From Centroberyx gerrardi (Eukaryota; Chordata; Actinopteri; Beryciformes; Berycidae), in NCBI RefSeq assembly GCF_048128805.1, contig NC_136004.1:25072333-25136332 (forward strand): 64,000 bases of DNA. The letters run 5' to 3'. The notes beneath the pieces were generated by a model. It saw only the letters and a list, made by a program, of their open reading frames with translations. It made no database searches and was not told where the DNA came from. The position numbers and the translations under genes were made by a program. Below, in pieces: positions 13,701 to 25,574 of the stretch. The first letter of the stretch is position 1; each line of letters opens with the position of its first letter.

Positions 13701-16700
13701 TTTACAATAGTCAGGATTGTCTGTCTGCTAATGGAAAGCCAAAGGCCACTAAGTGAGAAGATATTTTGATGACAATCTTTATTCTGATGAGCATGTCAAG
13801 AGGGTTGTTCAGCATTTCTTTTTAAAGGTTTGTTCAGCATTTCAAGAGTTGCGTTTAGAATTAATTTGGTTATGTTTTTCACCAGGCACCAGTCTCTTTA
13901 AGCAAAAACAGGTGTGATACTATAAGAGACTATAAGAGACAGCGCTCTGCATTTACTGTAATTCACCTATAGGCTTACAGCCAAAGCAAAGCTTGAAAAA
14001 GACCAGTGACTGCATTCCTAAACCAAAGGAGGCACCCACTACAAAAATTAAGCCATAAGCCTCACCAGGCCTCCGAGCTCCTGCTCCAGGGAGTCCTTCT
14101 CCTGCTGTATGGCGGTCAGACTCTGCTGTAAGGAGAGGAGTTCCTGCTGTCGGCCCTCCAACAGTGAGCTCAACTCACTGACCTACAGCACGTATCAAGT
14201 GAAAATACCATGAGCAGGGAGGGAATAGCAAAAAATGAAAAACAAACAGCATAGAGATATAGGTAAGCAAAACTACAATGATTGTCTGAGATAAGCCTTA
14301 CTAAATTCACTTTGTAAGAAACAGAAGGAATAGGGACCTTTGCTAAAACAGGAAAAAAAACACTAAAATGGAGTATTACAATGGACAGGAAGGGAATAAG
14401 GACCCACCTTGCCGTCCTGTGAGTTCGCCTGGCTCTGGACCTCCTCTAGATGAGTCTTCAGGGTCTCCAGCTCTTGGTCACCTTCAGCTTCCTTGGAGCG
14501 CAGAGCCTCCATTGCTGCCATCTGCTCTTTGGTTTCTCTGTCCTTGTCCTGGGCCTGTTGAACTAACGTTGTCTCTTTCTCCTCAAGCTCCTTCACCCTT
14601 AGTTCAGCAGCATGCAGCTTTCCCAGCACATCCTCCATCTCCACGAGGTGCTGCTCCTCGGCTCTTTCAACGCTGGACCGTAGGGACTCCTCCAGTCGCT
14701 CCTTCTCCTCAGTCAGAGACAACAGCTGTGCCTTCAGTGCCCCTGTCTCCTTAGTCCAAGCTGTGGTGTTGGCATCATGTCTGGCTCCAGCCTCCTCCAG
14801 AGCCAACTTGTGCTCCACCTTCAGCCTCTCCAGGGTGCTCTTGGTCTCCACTAGCTCTGTTGTCTGGGCACCGGCGCCTTTGCTGAAGGACAGCTTCAGC
14901 TCCTCCATGGCTTGCTGGTGAGAGGCAATGGCAGATTCTAGCTTGGAACGCCACAGTTCAATAACGTCTGCGTTCTCCTTCTCGGCCTGGCTCAGGCGTA
15001 TCTGCAACTGCTCATTGTCACCAGAGAGCCTAACGGATGTAGTCTGAAGCTGGGCAGCAGCCTCACTGTGGGTCTTCTCTTGAGCTTCCAGCTTCTCCTT
15101 GTACTTCACCAGCTCCTCCTGCTGCTTCGCTTCCTGAGAGGCCAGCTGATCCCTCAGAGAGTTTATCTCTTCCAGAAGGGGAGAGAGAGTGGAGTCTGGG
15201 CCCTCAGAGCCTTGCTGGGACTCGAGACGCAGCCGCAGGTCAGCCACCTCTCTGGTTCGCAGAGAGAGGTCCCTCTCCAGGTCCATAATGCGGGATCTTT
15301 CTGAGACAGTAGCAACCTTAAAAAGCAGAAATCTCATGTTCAAACATGTCTCAATCCGACACACTGATTCAGTGTGTGCTTCCAAACCAGCGTAATAAGA
15401 GCCTTTAATAAAGGTTGACCATTACTGAACAATTTGAGATTTGATAGGTAAATTTTAATGATGGAATAATGATGGAACTAATGGCCAAACTCCATTAATG
15501 CCTCCAGTATGAAAATAAATTCCCATGTTTTTGCATGTTTTAGCCCATTTATTACACTGCACACATACCTTACATTACTACCGACTATTTTTCAAAGCAT
15601 ACCATACTTTTTTTCAATTTTTGAATATTTACTTAATTTCTCTATTTTTTTTTTAATTTGTTCAGGTGATAAAGCTACCTTAAAACTCGGTGCTGCTCCG
15701 GCTAACATTTGTGCCCGGGTTTAGAAGTCACGGACATTTGAATTTACTATCTTTTCTTCAGGGACTATTTTCGATATTCTGTTTGGCTGCCGACTTTGAA
15801 GTCCAAGATGTCGGAGCTTCCCACTAGCATGTGAACACACCAGAAGACGTGTATACTTTTCAAATTATCATGCAATGATAAAGCAACTTTGACAAAAATA
15901 AAACAAGGTGGGATGTTCACTGTGATGAATTACCTATCTCAAGCAAATTTCAAGTCTCTGCAACTTGATTACCATTCTGAAATGAATGGAAACAAATGGC
16001 TGCCTGGAAGGTAGGAAAAACGCATTCAGACATCTGAAAAAGTATGGTATGCTTTGGAAAATGGTCGGTAGTAATGTAAAGTATACGTGAATTGTAGTAA
16101 ATGGGCTAAAACATGCAAAAACACCGGTATGGTCCTTTAAAATTTATGGAGGAGGACAGGCGTACTGTTGCCAATACAAAGTATTATACTGACCTCTTGT
16201 GGATATATAGGGTACGGTCAAAATAATGGAAATGCACAGTGGAAGCATCTATGGGAGTTTTTGGAACGGTGTGCGGGACGTTTTCCACAACTGTCATTAC
16301 AATTGTAACTCAATCATTGCATTTAGGAGAGGTGTGGACTAAGAAGACTGCATAAATAGAATCCCACGGAACCATCATCACTGAGGGAAGCATTTACACT
16401 GGTGCTTCCATTATTTTCATCATACTCTAGCTATATACCTATCTGACTGTTAACTCTAACGTACTGAACTTAAGTTCCCAAGAGCCGCAGCATCTTTTGC
16501 TTTTCTTTCCTTACCTAATATTTATTGGCTTGGTTTAGACATGGGAAACAACTGTCAAAACAAAACCTGTAGAAACTATGGACTTGAACCTCATGAAACT
16601 ATAGAATTAGAGCTGTATTTCTATTGATACCCCTTTATGGCTGTGATACCCTGGGGGAACACAATGAAGCACAGTCCGGGAGGTGGAGCAGGATTAAGAC

Positions 16701-17599
16701 TAGCAAGAGGCAGGGATCCCAAATAAGCAGGACAATTGGAAGCTGGGAAGGCTGAGGGAAGTAGAACAAAGGATAACCAAGAAAATGATTAGCTGGGGAC
16801 AAGGGAGAAGTTTGTCTGTCTGGTTAGGCAGAGACACCAGCACAGCCAGAGTGAGTTCAGGGCAGGCAACTTGTGGGAACAGGTGGGGTGTGAGAACTGT
16901 CACTCAGACAGCCGAAAGATATACGTGGTTCATTTTGTCATCCTGACATTTAGCAAGGAAATCAATATTTCATGACGTAAAAGGACTTTGAGTGGCATCT
17001 ACCACACTGGTGACACCAAGATAAATGTGAGGGGAGTTAATATTGCTAAAGGAGTAATATGGTTAGAGAATCAATCAGTGGATGATGCTGCAAATTATGA
17101 AGCTAAGCTGCAAACCAAATTTTATGCATGATTTGCACATTCAAATGCAACTAGTATTTGTTATCCGTTTCATTTTAATTTAGCTGTTTACTACAAGAGC
17201 AAGAACATTATTTTTTCTCCTATGAAGTGTACAAATGCATTTGTGTGTGTTCCCCACAAGCCTGTAAAAAGCAAAGCTCCAGTTACTCCTTGCCACCTCT
17301 GTGAACCCCTGGCCAAATTTACATCTGCCACTACCCCCGTCCCCACCCCTCTTTTCCAAACGCAGCACATCGCAGAGCGGAATCCATTACCCTAGTGTCT
17401 TCTAACTCTCTTTGGAGTTTCTCAGCTTTGGTCTTTTCAAAGAGCAGGCTCTGTTCAAGCTCCTTAATGTGGACATGCTCCAGTCTGGTCTGCGTCTGTT
17501 AGTAAACAAGGGGGAGAGGAAGAGAACACACCGGTGCCACCATCACATGCCAGCCCAATGCAGACAGAGAGGGAGGGAGAGAGGACAGAGGGGTTGTGG

Positions 17600-17661
<62 letters not shown>

Positions 17662-17663
17662 GT

Positions 17664-17695
<32 letters not shown>

Positions 17696-20600
17696 TGTTT
17701 GTGGGGTGGGGAGGAGTGGGGGTGAGGGGAAGTGAGTGATGTGGGGGTGGGAAGATACCCCCAATGCAGAACGTTCAGGCTGTGCCATGAACAGCTGTAC
17801 ATAGGGAATACTGTGAAAGAGTGGTGGGAAACACAAGACAAGCAGCAAAAGAAAATGGCATGTGTCATGGATATGCAAGATGCTTATGTTTATGGATGCA
17901 GTTTAGAAGTAACCATGCAAAATTGACACCTGGTGAACAAAGCACAGAATAGATTGTTATGGACACAGAGAAAATTTGAGAATGTGTCAAGCCAGCAAGT
18001 AAACAAAATAAAACTGACTTCACCGCATACATTAAGAGAAAACAGTGCTGGTTATCCCCCCCCCCCCCCCCCTTTTTCCCCTTCTGTCTGCTACATGAGG
18101 TCACTACATTAATCATTACACAGAAGATGACTGATGTATTGACATACTAGCATTGCCATAATTGATTAGTCAATACGAATTCAATATGAGGATGTGTCTT
18201 CAATCTTCCTCATTTTTATTTTCATTTAAACCCCATTGACCCAATTTGCCCTCTGTGATCAATAAAGCTCGGTATTCAAATCAATTTTAAAGGCTTATCA
18301 GGTTATCATAACCAATCTTGCTTTCTCTCTTTATGTGATAAGGCCAATTTCCATACTGTGTAATGTAAGTATAAGTGACTGATTATCAGACCACCGTGTG
18401 CAGCACTTGTGAACAACTTAACAGAAATAAATCAGTAACACAGAAGAATATGGGGCTCACGAAATAGGAAGGGGTCCCAGTTGACTTCCTGACACTGCGT
18501 ACTGTGAATAAGCATTTAAGGATGCAATTCCCTGCACAATTTAGCGCCCCTAGTCTTACATGTTACTAAGTGAAGTATGTTTACTTTTAGTTCCATTGAA
18601 CAAAAAAAGGGGAATACCACCAAGTTTCAAATTTGTTATTCTTATGGCCTATGCCAGATCAACATTCACTATTATCTTCCATAACCACAAACCGCCACCA
18701 GAACTGTTACGTCACACTGATATACAACATCAAAATGAACGAATTAGACAAGATTGAGGTAATTATGACAGTATGAAAGGATCAATTTCTAGGAATCAGT
18801 GTATATTTTCTGGTTCGGGTGCTAGTATAAAGCAAAACTTTGGATGTTAAAGTTTAGACACTGTATGCACCCGCAAAAATCTGTCTCCTATTCACTGTCT
18901 AAGGAGCAGCTTCAGACTGTAGTGCAGCCTGACATCACAAATTAGAGAGTTTTAGCTCTTCATTTGCTGAATGGACTATCCTTGGCTATAAAAATACCAT
19001 CTGAATTCTTAAATTGAGTGCTATTCCCCTTTAACTGCGGTGGGGAGTTTGAACTCTGGGCTGTGACTCGACAGTGGGATGGCAGGGGAGCATCTCCAGT
19101 GGTTCCATGCTAAGCACTGGACCGACATGAAAGACAAGAGGAGGAGAAGGAAGGAGAAGCAATAACATCACATCACTGAGTAGGGAGGCACTGAGGGTTA
19201 TAGCACAACATTAGTACACCTTCAACAGCTTGAAATCAACAGAAAGCATTTACTGGGTTGGCCTGTGTCAAGTTGTTTTTTGTTGGTGTATTTCAAGCTG
19301 CATGCATGTTTTTAATATACCCATAGCTGTGAGTAAGTAATAAACTGTTAGTATACAATTAAAAAGAAAGATAAAGGGGTATTCTAACCCTGTAGCACTC
19401 ATTTTAAAGATCTATTTTGCGCTTGGATTTCCTCAGGGTAATTGAGACGGTCCCCTGATTGGTGTAGCACTGTGGAATAAATAACAAATCCTTTGATCAG
19501 ACATGAACACGGATACAAGTCCACTTGGCTCCAGTACCGTCAAACTTGGGATGAGAACATGACTCATCTGAGACAAAGACCTAGTGAATAATTACAGCCT
19601 ACTGTGATTATTTATCATAGAATATTTTGTGAAGAAAAAGGAAAAATACACGGCCTTTCTAAATAACCACCCTAGCATTGATGATTAAACTTCAAAAAAT
19701 ACCTAAAAACCTAAAATAAAATAATCTAGATTAACGGTTATCTGGTCAACAATTCTCCAAACATTACGTTTCTCTGTTTATGTCCAATGTTTCACTGTGC
19801 TAACAATAGTCCAATAACCTCTCAAGTGCAATAGTATTAATATGCCTCATAACATGAGAGGTTTTGTGACCGCATGGATATCAGGATATCAGGTGTGGCT
19901 TTTTATTTATAGTTTTGGCACAGACTTGCCTTGTCATCAATACCAGAGCCTTTCAGTACCATGGAGTGCAGATGGACAGTCTCAATTTATGCAGAACAAA
20001 GATAGAATCAATCCATCCATACAAACCCGTCTAATGAGACTGCGGATAGGGTAGGAGGATCTATTGCTCACAAACTGCAGATAATGCAAAAATACTCGTC
20101 CTCAGGGCATACTGAACTGTGGCTCAATGACTAGGACATCAATCTATCTAATGCAGGCTTAAATCACAATGAAACAGCGCCAAAGAAGCCAAACTAATGT
20201 ATACAAAGTAGCTTAATCACTTTTATGTCAAGGATGAAGAGCAAGGATGTCGTGACTTTGCATTCCTGAAATGCAGTCTGATTGGAGCATTTGCTGCTCC
20301 CTATGTAAGAATAGCATTTAAAATTTAAATCGGTGGCACAAATGTTGAGCCAAAACTTGTCAAGAAAACGATACATCCTTGCCAAATGTTTGTTTTAAAA
20401 ACTAAGTACCGTCTGATTTGCAGGCGAAGTTATTTTATTGTAGATATTAAAAACATATATTTTCTTGCCAAATGTTTGTTTTAAAAACTAAGTAGCCTAC
20501 TGTCTGATTTGCAGGCAAAATTATTTTATTGTAGATATTAAAAACATATATTTTCTTGCCAAATGTTTGTTTTAAAAACTAAGTACTGTCTGATTTGCAG

Positions 20601-23022
20601 GTGAGATGATTTTATTGTAGATATTAAAAACATATATTTTCTTGCCAAATGTTTGTTTTAAAAACGAAGTACTGTCTGATTTGCAGGCGAGATGATTTTA
20701 TTAAAAATTATTAAAAACATATATTTTCGCGGACCAGGCTTGAGATCCACCATCTTGTTTTTCAAATGAAATTAAATAAAAAAGCACTGGTGTATATCTG
20801 TGTTGTGCATTTACCTCCAGGTCTCCTTTGGTAATGCAAGCTTCTTCTACACGGAACTGAAGGTCCTCCACTTTCCTATTAAAACAGAAATACTTGAACA
20901 CAACTGGGAAACTGGGAAATCTCTAAACTGCAATGATCAAGGACAGGGTTAATTTTTTCCCTGTGACTTTATAATACTGTACTAACACACCAGCATTTGT
21001 TCTTAACTTAGCTACCATGTTCTGTCTCAACAGATTGACCCCATGGGATTAAACCAATATATCCTGATATACTGTCATGGCCGAGCCACTGTCTTTTCCC
21101 CTGTTCCTGGCTTGCCGTACGTCTGGGAAACCTTACCTCTTTTCTTCCTCCAGCTGATTCAGCAGCTCTACTTTGTCTTTGTCTGCAGCCTCCACCAAGG
21201 CACGTAACTGATCCATCTTGGCCTCCATCTTCACCAAAAAGATAAGAAATTGTAAAAAAATATATATAGTTAATATAGATGCAGAGACAATAAAGACAGA
21301 ATTATTAACAAGCTTTTAACAATTGTGCTGTAATTACAAATGTAATTGTTTTTTTGGTCTGCGTAATAAGGCCAGATGTGGCTAACTGAATGTAAAGGAA
21401 ACACAGCATTGTCGTTCTAATTAACAATAGGTAAATATGAACAGCAGATGGAGGGGGTTCATGCAGAGAGTGATAATCAACCAGATGTATGCCGCTGGGT
21501 GAGCTGACCTGCTCCTGATCGTCCCTCAGCAGGCTAAGTTCTTGCTCCACTTCTCCTACATGGCTGGTGGCCTTAGCAACCTCTGCCCTCTCCATGTCCC
21601 TCTCAGCCAACAGCTGCTCAATATGCTGCTGCTTCTCCTTCAGCGCCTCCTGCAGAGCGGTGGTGCCCGAAATCTTACGATTATACCGCGATGAGGTCTC
21701 TGTTAGCTGTGGAGAGACAGAGGAGAGGTATGTTCAGACTGGTGAGTAGGTACAGCATAAAAACACATATTAGAGCAACTTTCCGCTGCTGAACTTAATG
21801 TGATATTTGAGTTCATTTCCATAGTTGTGTTGTTGCTGTGTGTGTGTGTGTGTGTCCATGCCTCACCAGGCCTGTGCGGCTGGGCTTGGCGCTGACAGAT
21901 GATGCCACGGAGCTCATGGTGCTGATGGAGGAGGCACTGGGGCTGCGCTTCAGGCCTGACGGTGTGGTCACTACTTTTCGAGCCGCTGCCTTTGCTTTGG
22001 CTGGCGTGGTGGAAGGGAAGCCAATGCGTGTCACCTTGTGGACTGGAGCAAACAAGCCGTACTTGGGTTGGCACTGAAAATATCTGGGGAGACATGATTG
22101 AATACAGTTATACTGACGGAATCCATAATATTCATGCGGTTGACAATCAGCATTTCGCTTAGTTCTTCACAGTCACAGCAGCTTGTGTACCTTGTGCCTG
22201 CCACTGCCCCGTCATTCTTTCCTAAGGGCTCATCCAATTCCACACCACACCACTCGCCTTTGGCAAAATCTGTTTCTCCAAGGAAACGTACCACTCCTGC
22301 CTTTGTACCACCAACCTGGGAAGAAAACAAAAAACATTAGCCAGCATTTAATCCCCACAAGAGATCAGAGAGGCCTAGAGAGTAATCAGCTTTGCGTGGT
22401 AATAAACCCTGAGTGAGATAATGCCATCAAAGCAACAGACCCATATAACATCGCCAAACTGTCAGCATGTGAAATCGAACATGTTTTTTCTTTCAGTTAT
22501 TGAAACACACCGATGTAGGTCTGCCTGATACTAAATTTGGTCTTAGTGAGAATATTTCCTGTGCAACCCATTGAATATGAGTGACACACTTCCTCTTTGC
22601 ATAAGAAGCTACCCAGCCTCCTGCTGAGGAAGGGAGAAAAAAAGAGGAATCTGCCAGGAGGAAGGAAGGACTCATCATCAGTTTGAATGAAGGACTATAC
22701 ACGGACAATGACTGCACTGAATGGTGTAAGTATAGGTATTTCTATTAGCTAGGAAAGTGGATGTGGGTGAAATGAAATGGAAGAGGTCATGTTTCATGTG
22801 TACATTCCTGAGAGATTAGTGAGTCGTGTGACTCTGACCAGGCACTAGCCTATACTTATGGTGATATTGCCACCTCAGAGGCAAAGGGTAGATTTACAGC
22901 TTTCCATCTCTTCCCTGGAATAGTGTGGGGAGGTCTTTAAATACAGAGCAATCTTTGGCCTTATACCAAGAAATTGTCTTTTTTGCAGACCCTTCCAAGA
23001 CAAAAACATATATACCTCCACA

Positions 23023-23071
<49 letters not shown>

Positions 23072-25557
23072 ACATATATTCATGAGAGGTAACAGAATGC
23101 AAGGACAGCCACAGTGGAGTGACCTTTGCACAGCTAGGGAGTTAATCAGTGCCTTGCTCAAGGGGACCCGTAAATGAACATAAGCACCATATTGGCCAAC
23201 AGTGATGTAACACCTGTCATTCCCCAGCTCACATACAGAATACACTTTCACTTCAGTGCCAGGAACCAAAGTGTACAAAGCTTTACAAAAAAAAGAGATA
23301 GAGAGAGAGCTAGAGATAGATATAATATGAACTTTACCAATACACGGTCACCCATCTTCAGTTCCCTTTCCCCTTTTTTGACTGATCCAGTCTCCGAGAG
23401 GTTGGAGATAGATTCACTGTTTGTGCGTGCCAGGTTGGAAGCTGGTGTAACAGGTGTAGCGGGTGTAGCTGGTGTAGCGGGTGTAGCGGGTGTAGCGGGC
23501 GAGGCCTTCTTGGCTGCCAAGGTGGTTGAGGGAGCGGTTTTTGTAGAGGGTGTATGTGAGGCAACACTGCCGACTGAAGGAGTGGGCGAAGCGGCGCGGG
23601 ATGGCGGTGCCGTCTGAGTTCCGTTAGCCTCGCCCTCTGTGCGAGACAACTTGGACGGACGGGTAAATATCCCTCGCAAGGCATCACACTGGAAGTAGCG
23701 CACCCCGGCCACCGAACCGTCATTCTTCCCAATGGGCTCATCCAGAACAATCCCTGCCCACTGTCCCGGAGCGAACTGTGTCTCCCCTAAGAACTGGATG
23801 AAGCCTGGCTTATTCCCGTTAACCCAAACTCGCTCCCCAACCTCAAAGCTCTCCCCGGCATTCTGGGGTTCTCCTCCACTGGCACTTGCTGCAGATTTGT
23901 CGACCGCAGTTACTTTAGATCCAGCTGAAAAAAGAAAGTGCGAGAAAAGGTATGCGGCTTGTTAAACATTCTTGAGGTAACAAGTTTTCTGTTGTAACTG
24001 TTCAAATGTTTATCAATATTAAAATTGTTGTTGTAAGGATAATATTGCATAGCAAAAGTTAAATTGCTAAGTGGTCATGGAGGTTCTCCATGACCTCTAT
24101 TGGTCAGTGATTTAAAACAAAACTGTGACAATACCACTGCCATGACATGAGAAAACTAGGCTAAATGTTCCCAAAGCTGGCTTAGGCAGCATATACTCCT
24201 ATACAAATCATCAATTTTGGCAAGATACTGGTGTAAATGCTGTGATGCCTAGATCTCCTAAATACCATCGCACTTATCAGCATTATGCCTGCATTGCACA
24301 AAATACTCAGTCATCTCAGCAAATCTAGACGAATGAGGCTGAGCGCCTTACTGCAAACCTAAGCAAACTGCTAAAATCAAAGCCAGAGGTTTTCTCCTAC
24401 AGTGCAGTGTTTCCCACACTTTCTGTCAGCAACAGCAGCTACCACGGGTCTAAATTGAAAATTCATCATCTGGCTTTATCAAGATGAAGATCAAGATGTA
24501 AGTATGATGTAAGTATACAAAAAAGCAGCATTTTTAAACTGTGACAGGTATTGGAAGAGGAATACTATGAATATATATATGTATACATAGGGACAATCAG
24601 GCCAATTTTCCACTGGCCATTTGGACAGTGGTTTTCAAAGTTACTGGCCCCGTGCCAGTGCGTTTTGATGCTGTCACTTTAAGATTTCAGATTTTTTTGA
24701 GAGATTCACTTTAATATTGAGGCACAGTGAACGTGTCCACAGAATGACGGCCCTGCTCCACTATAGCCATCGGAGGAATGATTCCTTTACCAGCAGTGAA
24801 AGATGCTCCACTGCTCGCGTTGCGTTCGCATTGCGTTGCGTCCGATGGCTGCGTCCAAGCAAAAACATCGCCGAGGTTCAATTCTCGATGGCTGACGCAC
24901 GCATTCTCCCTCATTGAAATAAAGTTGAATGGATTGTTTTCTGGTGAATCCATTCAAAAGTCAACGCGCTCTGTGGAGCAGGGAGAACGTCATGTTGGCG
25001 CAACGCTGATGGCAACGCGACGCAACGCTGGTAGTGGAGCTCTAACGTAAGGCAGCGTTGATGTAGCTACATAATTAGACCAAACTGCGATGTTGGCATT
25101 CTGCATGCTTGATTGCAAAAAGGGAAGGATTTTCCAACAAGATAATCATTCTCTCATATCATTTCATAACCAAACCGACCAAATATAGGCTATTTTTTAT
25201 TGAGTTGGTATTTTGAAACAGTTGGAATAATGCATGCGCCCCTGGCTCTAGCCAGTGCAGGAGCGAGTGCAACCTACTTATTTAGTACTAGCATGGTATC
25301 TGCCCCGATACTGGTATTGGTACACCCGTTACTATGAATAAAACCAGAATCAATCCTGGGTCCCGGAACCATAATTTCCACCCTCACAACCTACAAAAAA
25401 TTCAAGGGCAAACACTGTAGTACCTCATGGGAATCAGAGGTTGAGGGAGCTGTGGAGGATTCTTACCAGCGCTCGGCACAGTCTTGGGGGCTGCCGTCCC
25501 TGGTGGCCTGGCTATCTTGCTGGGCATTTTGATCCCACTGGTTTTGGCTGTGCTCAT
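1539..25557 (-). CDS. clip1: clip1: CAP-Gly domain linker protein 1 (CLIP-170/restin), long form
   Basis: This is a microtubule plus-end tracking protein that binds tubulin and EB tails through CAP-Gly domains and links plus ends to dynactin, vesicles and cortex. Coding exons in transcript order: 25557-25467, 23924-23338, 22315-22191, 22083-21867, 21706-21509, 21228-21137, 20875-20815, 17495-17391, 15316-14408, 14182-14066, 13448-13391, 13239-13156, 12942-12786, 12506-12341, 11928-11713, 10449-8008, 6882-6745, 6515-6409, 6184-6064, 5915-5863, 4975-4858, 4705-4555, 4420-4368, 2944-2817, 1767-1539. All phases close, giving about 2,240 residues. CAP-Gly 1 is at about residues 57-122 and CAP-Gly 2 at about 220-287, both with GKNDG. 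A Ser-rich basic linker follows, then coiled coil from about 360 to 2,150, and two zinc knuckles ending in DDQTF. The start [14 protein letters not shown] aligns with the human N-terminus. Human CLIP1 is about 1,438 residues; the excess comes from one exon. Whether this is the a or b teleost copy was not determined. Confidence 0.93.
1870..2775. repeat. MITE-like repeat segments in the last clip1 intron
   Basis: Two GC-richer blocks stand out in AT-rich intron. 1880-2090 contains TTCACACC- and GGTCCGCACC-type runs (on the minus strand). 2640-2775 contains GGTTTCACACCTGATAGTCC (minus strand). Both resemble ends of short fish DNA transposons. The two blocks do not form a clear matching inverted-repeat pair, so they may be separate relics. 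No transposase is present. Confidence 0.4.
3745..3880. repeat. Inverted-repeat element of about 130 bp in a clip1 intron
   Basis: The segment CAGGGCTTCCAGACCAGAAG near 3748 pairs with CTTCTGTTCTGAAAGCCCC near 3849, giving arms of about 35 bp with a few mismatches around a T-rich loop. It has the form of a small MITE. Boundaries are approximate. Confidence 0.55.
8008..10449 (-). CDS. clip1: clip1 coding exon 16: 814-codon coiled-coil exon (probable cassette)
   Basis: This is one uninterrupted 2,442-nt exon, in phase 0 at both ends, running from [16 protein letters not shown] to [14 protein letters not shown]. It is almost entirely heptad-type coiled coil rich in Glu, Lys, Leu and Gln, with recurring patterns such as EKxxL and two LEEFK blocks (KMLEEFKTS and VMLEEFKQK). 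The acceptor is ttttcccag and the donor GTATTC. The open frame over 800 codons with strong codon structure argues for real coding sequence. No equivalent is present in the human protein I recall. Removing it leaves a protein of human length, so I infer a cassette exon roughly doubling rod length. Confidence 0.88.
15499..16136. mobile_element. MITE with about 100-bp inverted repeats, TTAA at both ends
   Basis: The left arm (about 15520-15615) and right arm (about 16035-16120) are near reverse complements. Both contain TTGCATGTTTTAGCCCATTTA and AAAGCATACCATACTTTT on opposite strands. A TTAA flanks each side (15495-15498 and 16137-16140), the target-site form used by piggyBac-like elements. The outer few bases match poorly, so the exact ends are uncertain. 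No transposase is visible. It sits in clip1 intron 8. Confidence 0.65.
16203..16440. mobile_element. Small inverted-repeat element, mariner-like in form
   Basis: The ends carry ATATAGGGTACGGTCAAAAT on the left and, on the opposite strand, GGTATATAGCTAGAGTATGA on the right, each followed by AATAATGGAA. The arms are about 35 bp and imperfect. TA dinucleotides flank the ends. No transposase remains. It sits in the same clip1 intron as the preceding element. Confidence 0.5.
17391..17495 (-). CDS. clip1: clip1 coding exon 8: 35-residue exon, likely alternatively spliced
   Basis: This 105-nt exon is in phase 0 at both ends and encodes [20 protein letters not shown] plus 15 further residues. It occupies residues 458-492 of the fish model. 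From family knowledge, human CLIP1 isoforms differ by a 35-residue segment at this same place (restin versus shorter CLIP-170). The exon is isolated, with about 3.3 kb of intron upstream and 2 kb downstream. A compound microsatellite sits about 105 nt before its acceptor. I saw no counterpart of the extra 11-residue human exon (KSQISEDPEN region) in the upstream intron. Confidence 0.85.
17599..17694 (+). repeat. (GAT)n-(GT)n compound microsatellite
   Basis: About twenty GAT units (17601-17661) are followed by about fifteen GT units (17665-17694). On the clip1 transcript this reads (CA)n then (ATC)n, ending about 105 nt before the acceptor of the 35-residue exon at 17391-17495. Long poly-His, poly-Asp or poly-Ser reading frames across it are artefacts of the repeat. 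Confidence 0.95.
18056..18072 (+). repeat. Poly(C) tract of 17 bases
   Basis: A pure C run is followed by T-rich sequence, in clip1 intron 7. On the transcript it is a G run. It is simple sequence and could be a quadruplex-forming element. Confidence 0.9.
20378..20727. repeat. Tandem repeat, four copies of about 86 bp
   Basis: Copies start at 20378, 20464, 20555 and 20641, each beginning CTTGCCAAATGTTTG and ending AACATATATTTT. The second copy has a 5-bp insertion (unit 91 bp). Copies differ by few substitutions. The array ends about 90 bp downstream of the clip1 exon 7 donor (exon 20815-20875). Confidence 0.9.
21867..22315 (-). CDS. clip1: clip1 coding exons 3-4: second CAP-Gly domain and Ser-rich linker
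   Basis: Two exons (22315-22191 and 22083-21867) separated by a 107-nt intron encode the second CAP-Gly domain. It opens [17 protein letters not shown] and contains [12 protein letters not shown] then [16 protein letters not shown]. The basic Ser-rich segment that follows contains [18 protein letters not shown]. In the family, this Ser-rich region flanking CAP-Gly 2 adds microtubule affinity and is phosphorylated. Conservation with human is very high here. The intron between the second exon and the next one contains a short (CA)n/(GT)n run at about 21838-21855. Confidence 0.93.
23025..23067. repeat. (TA)n microsatellite
   Basis: About twenty TA units lie in clip1 intron 3 (coding-exon numbering, between 22315 and 23338). 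Confidence 0.95.
23338..23924 (-). CDS. clip1: clip1 coding exon 2: first CAP-Gly domain and Ala-Thr-Pro repeat
   Basis: This 587-nt exon encodes the first CAP-Gly domain ([12 protein letters not shown] ... [15 protein letters not shown]), which contacts the C-terminal EEY/F motif of tubulin or EB proteins, and then a Ser/Thr/Pro-rich linker. The linker carries a perfect-to-near-perfect 9-bp coding repeat at about 23443-23500 (Ala-Thr-Pro units, six or so copies). The exon ends just before the second CAP-Gly core with [14 protein letters not shown]. The acceptor is ttttttcag and the donor is GTAAAG. The repeat is in frame, so length variation would add or remove whole tripeptides. Confidence 0.93.
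24805..25040. repeat. Inverted-repeat element with CpG-rich arms in clip1 intron 2
   Basis: GCTCCACTGCTCGCGTTGCG at the left pairs imperfectly with CGCAACGCTGGTAGTGGAGC at the right. The arms of about 30 bp are rich in GCGTTGCG units, and the interior also repeats such units. The form suggests a MITE. No clear target duplication was found. Confidence 0.5.
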
Positions 25558-25574
25558 GTTTCTTCCTGTGATCT

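Noticed and set aside
17412-17878. Open frames with long Asp, His or Ser runs on both strands
   Set aside because: They are translations of the (GAT)n-(GT)n microsatellite and have no coding support beside it.
20378-20727. Regularly spaced repeats that could suggest a CRISPR array
   Set aside because: The whole 86-bp unit repeats with no variable spacers, and the window is a vertebrate genome.
22961-23278. Open frames with Ile-Tyr runs
   Set aside because: They are translations of the (TA)n microsatellite.
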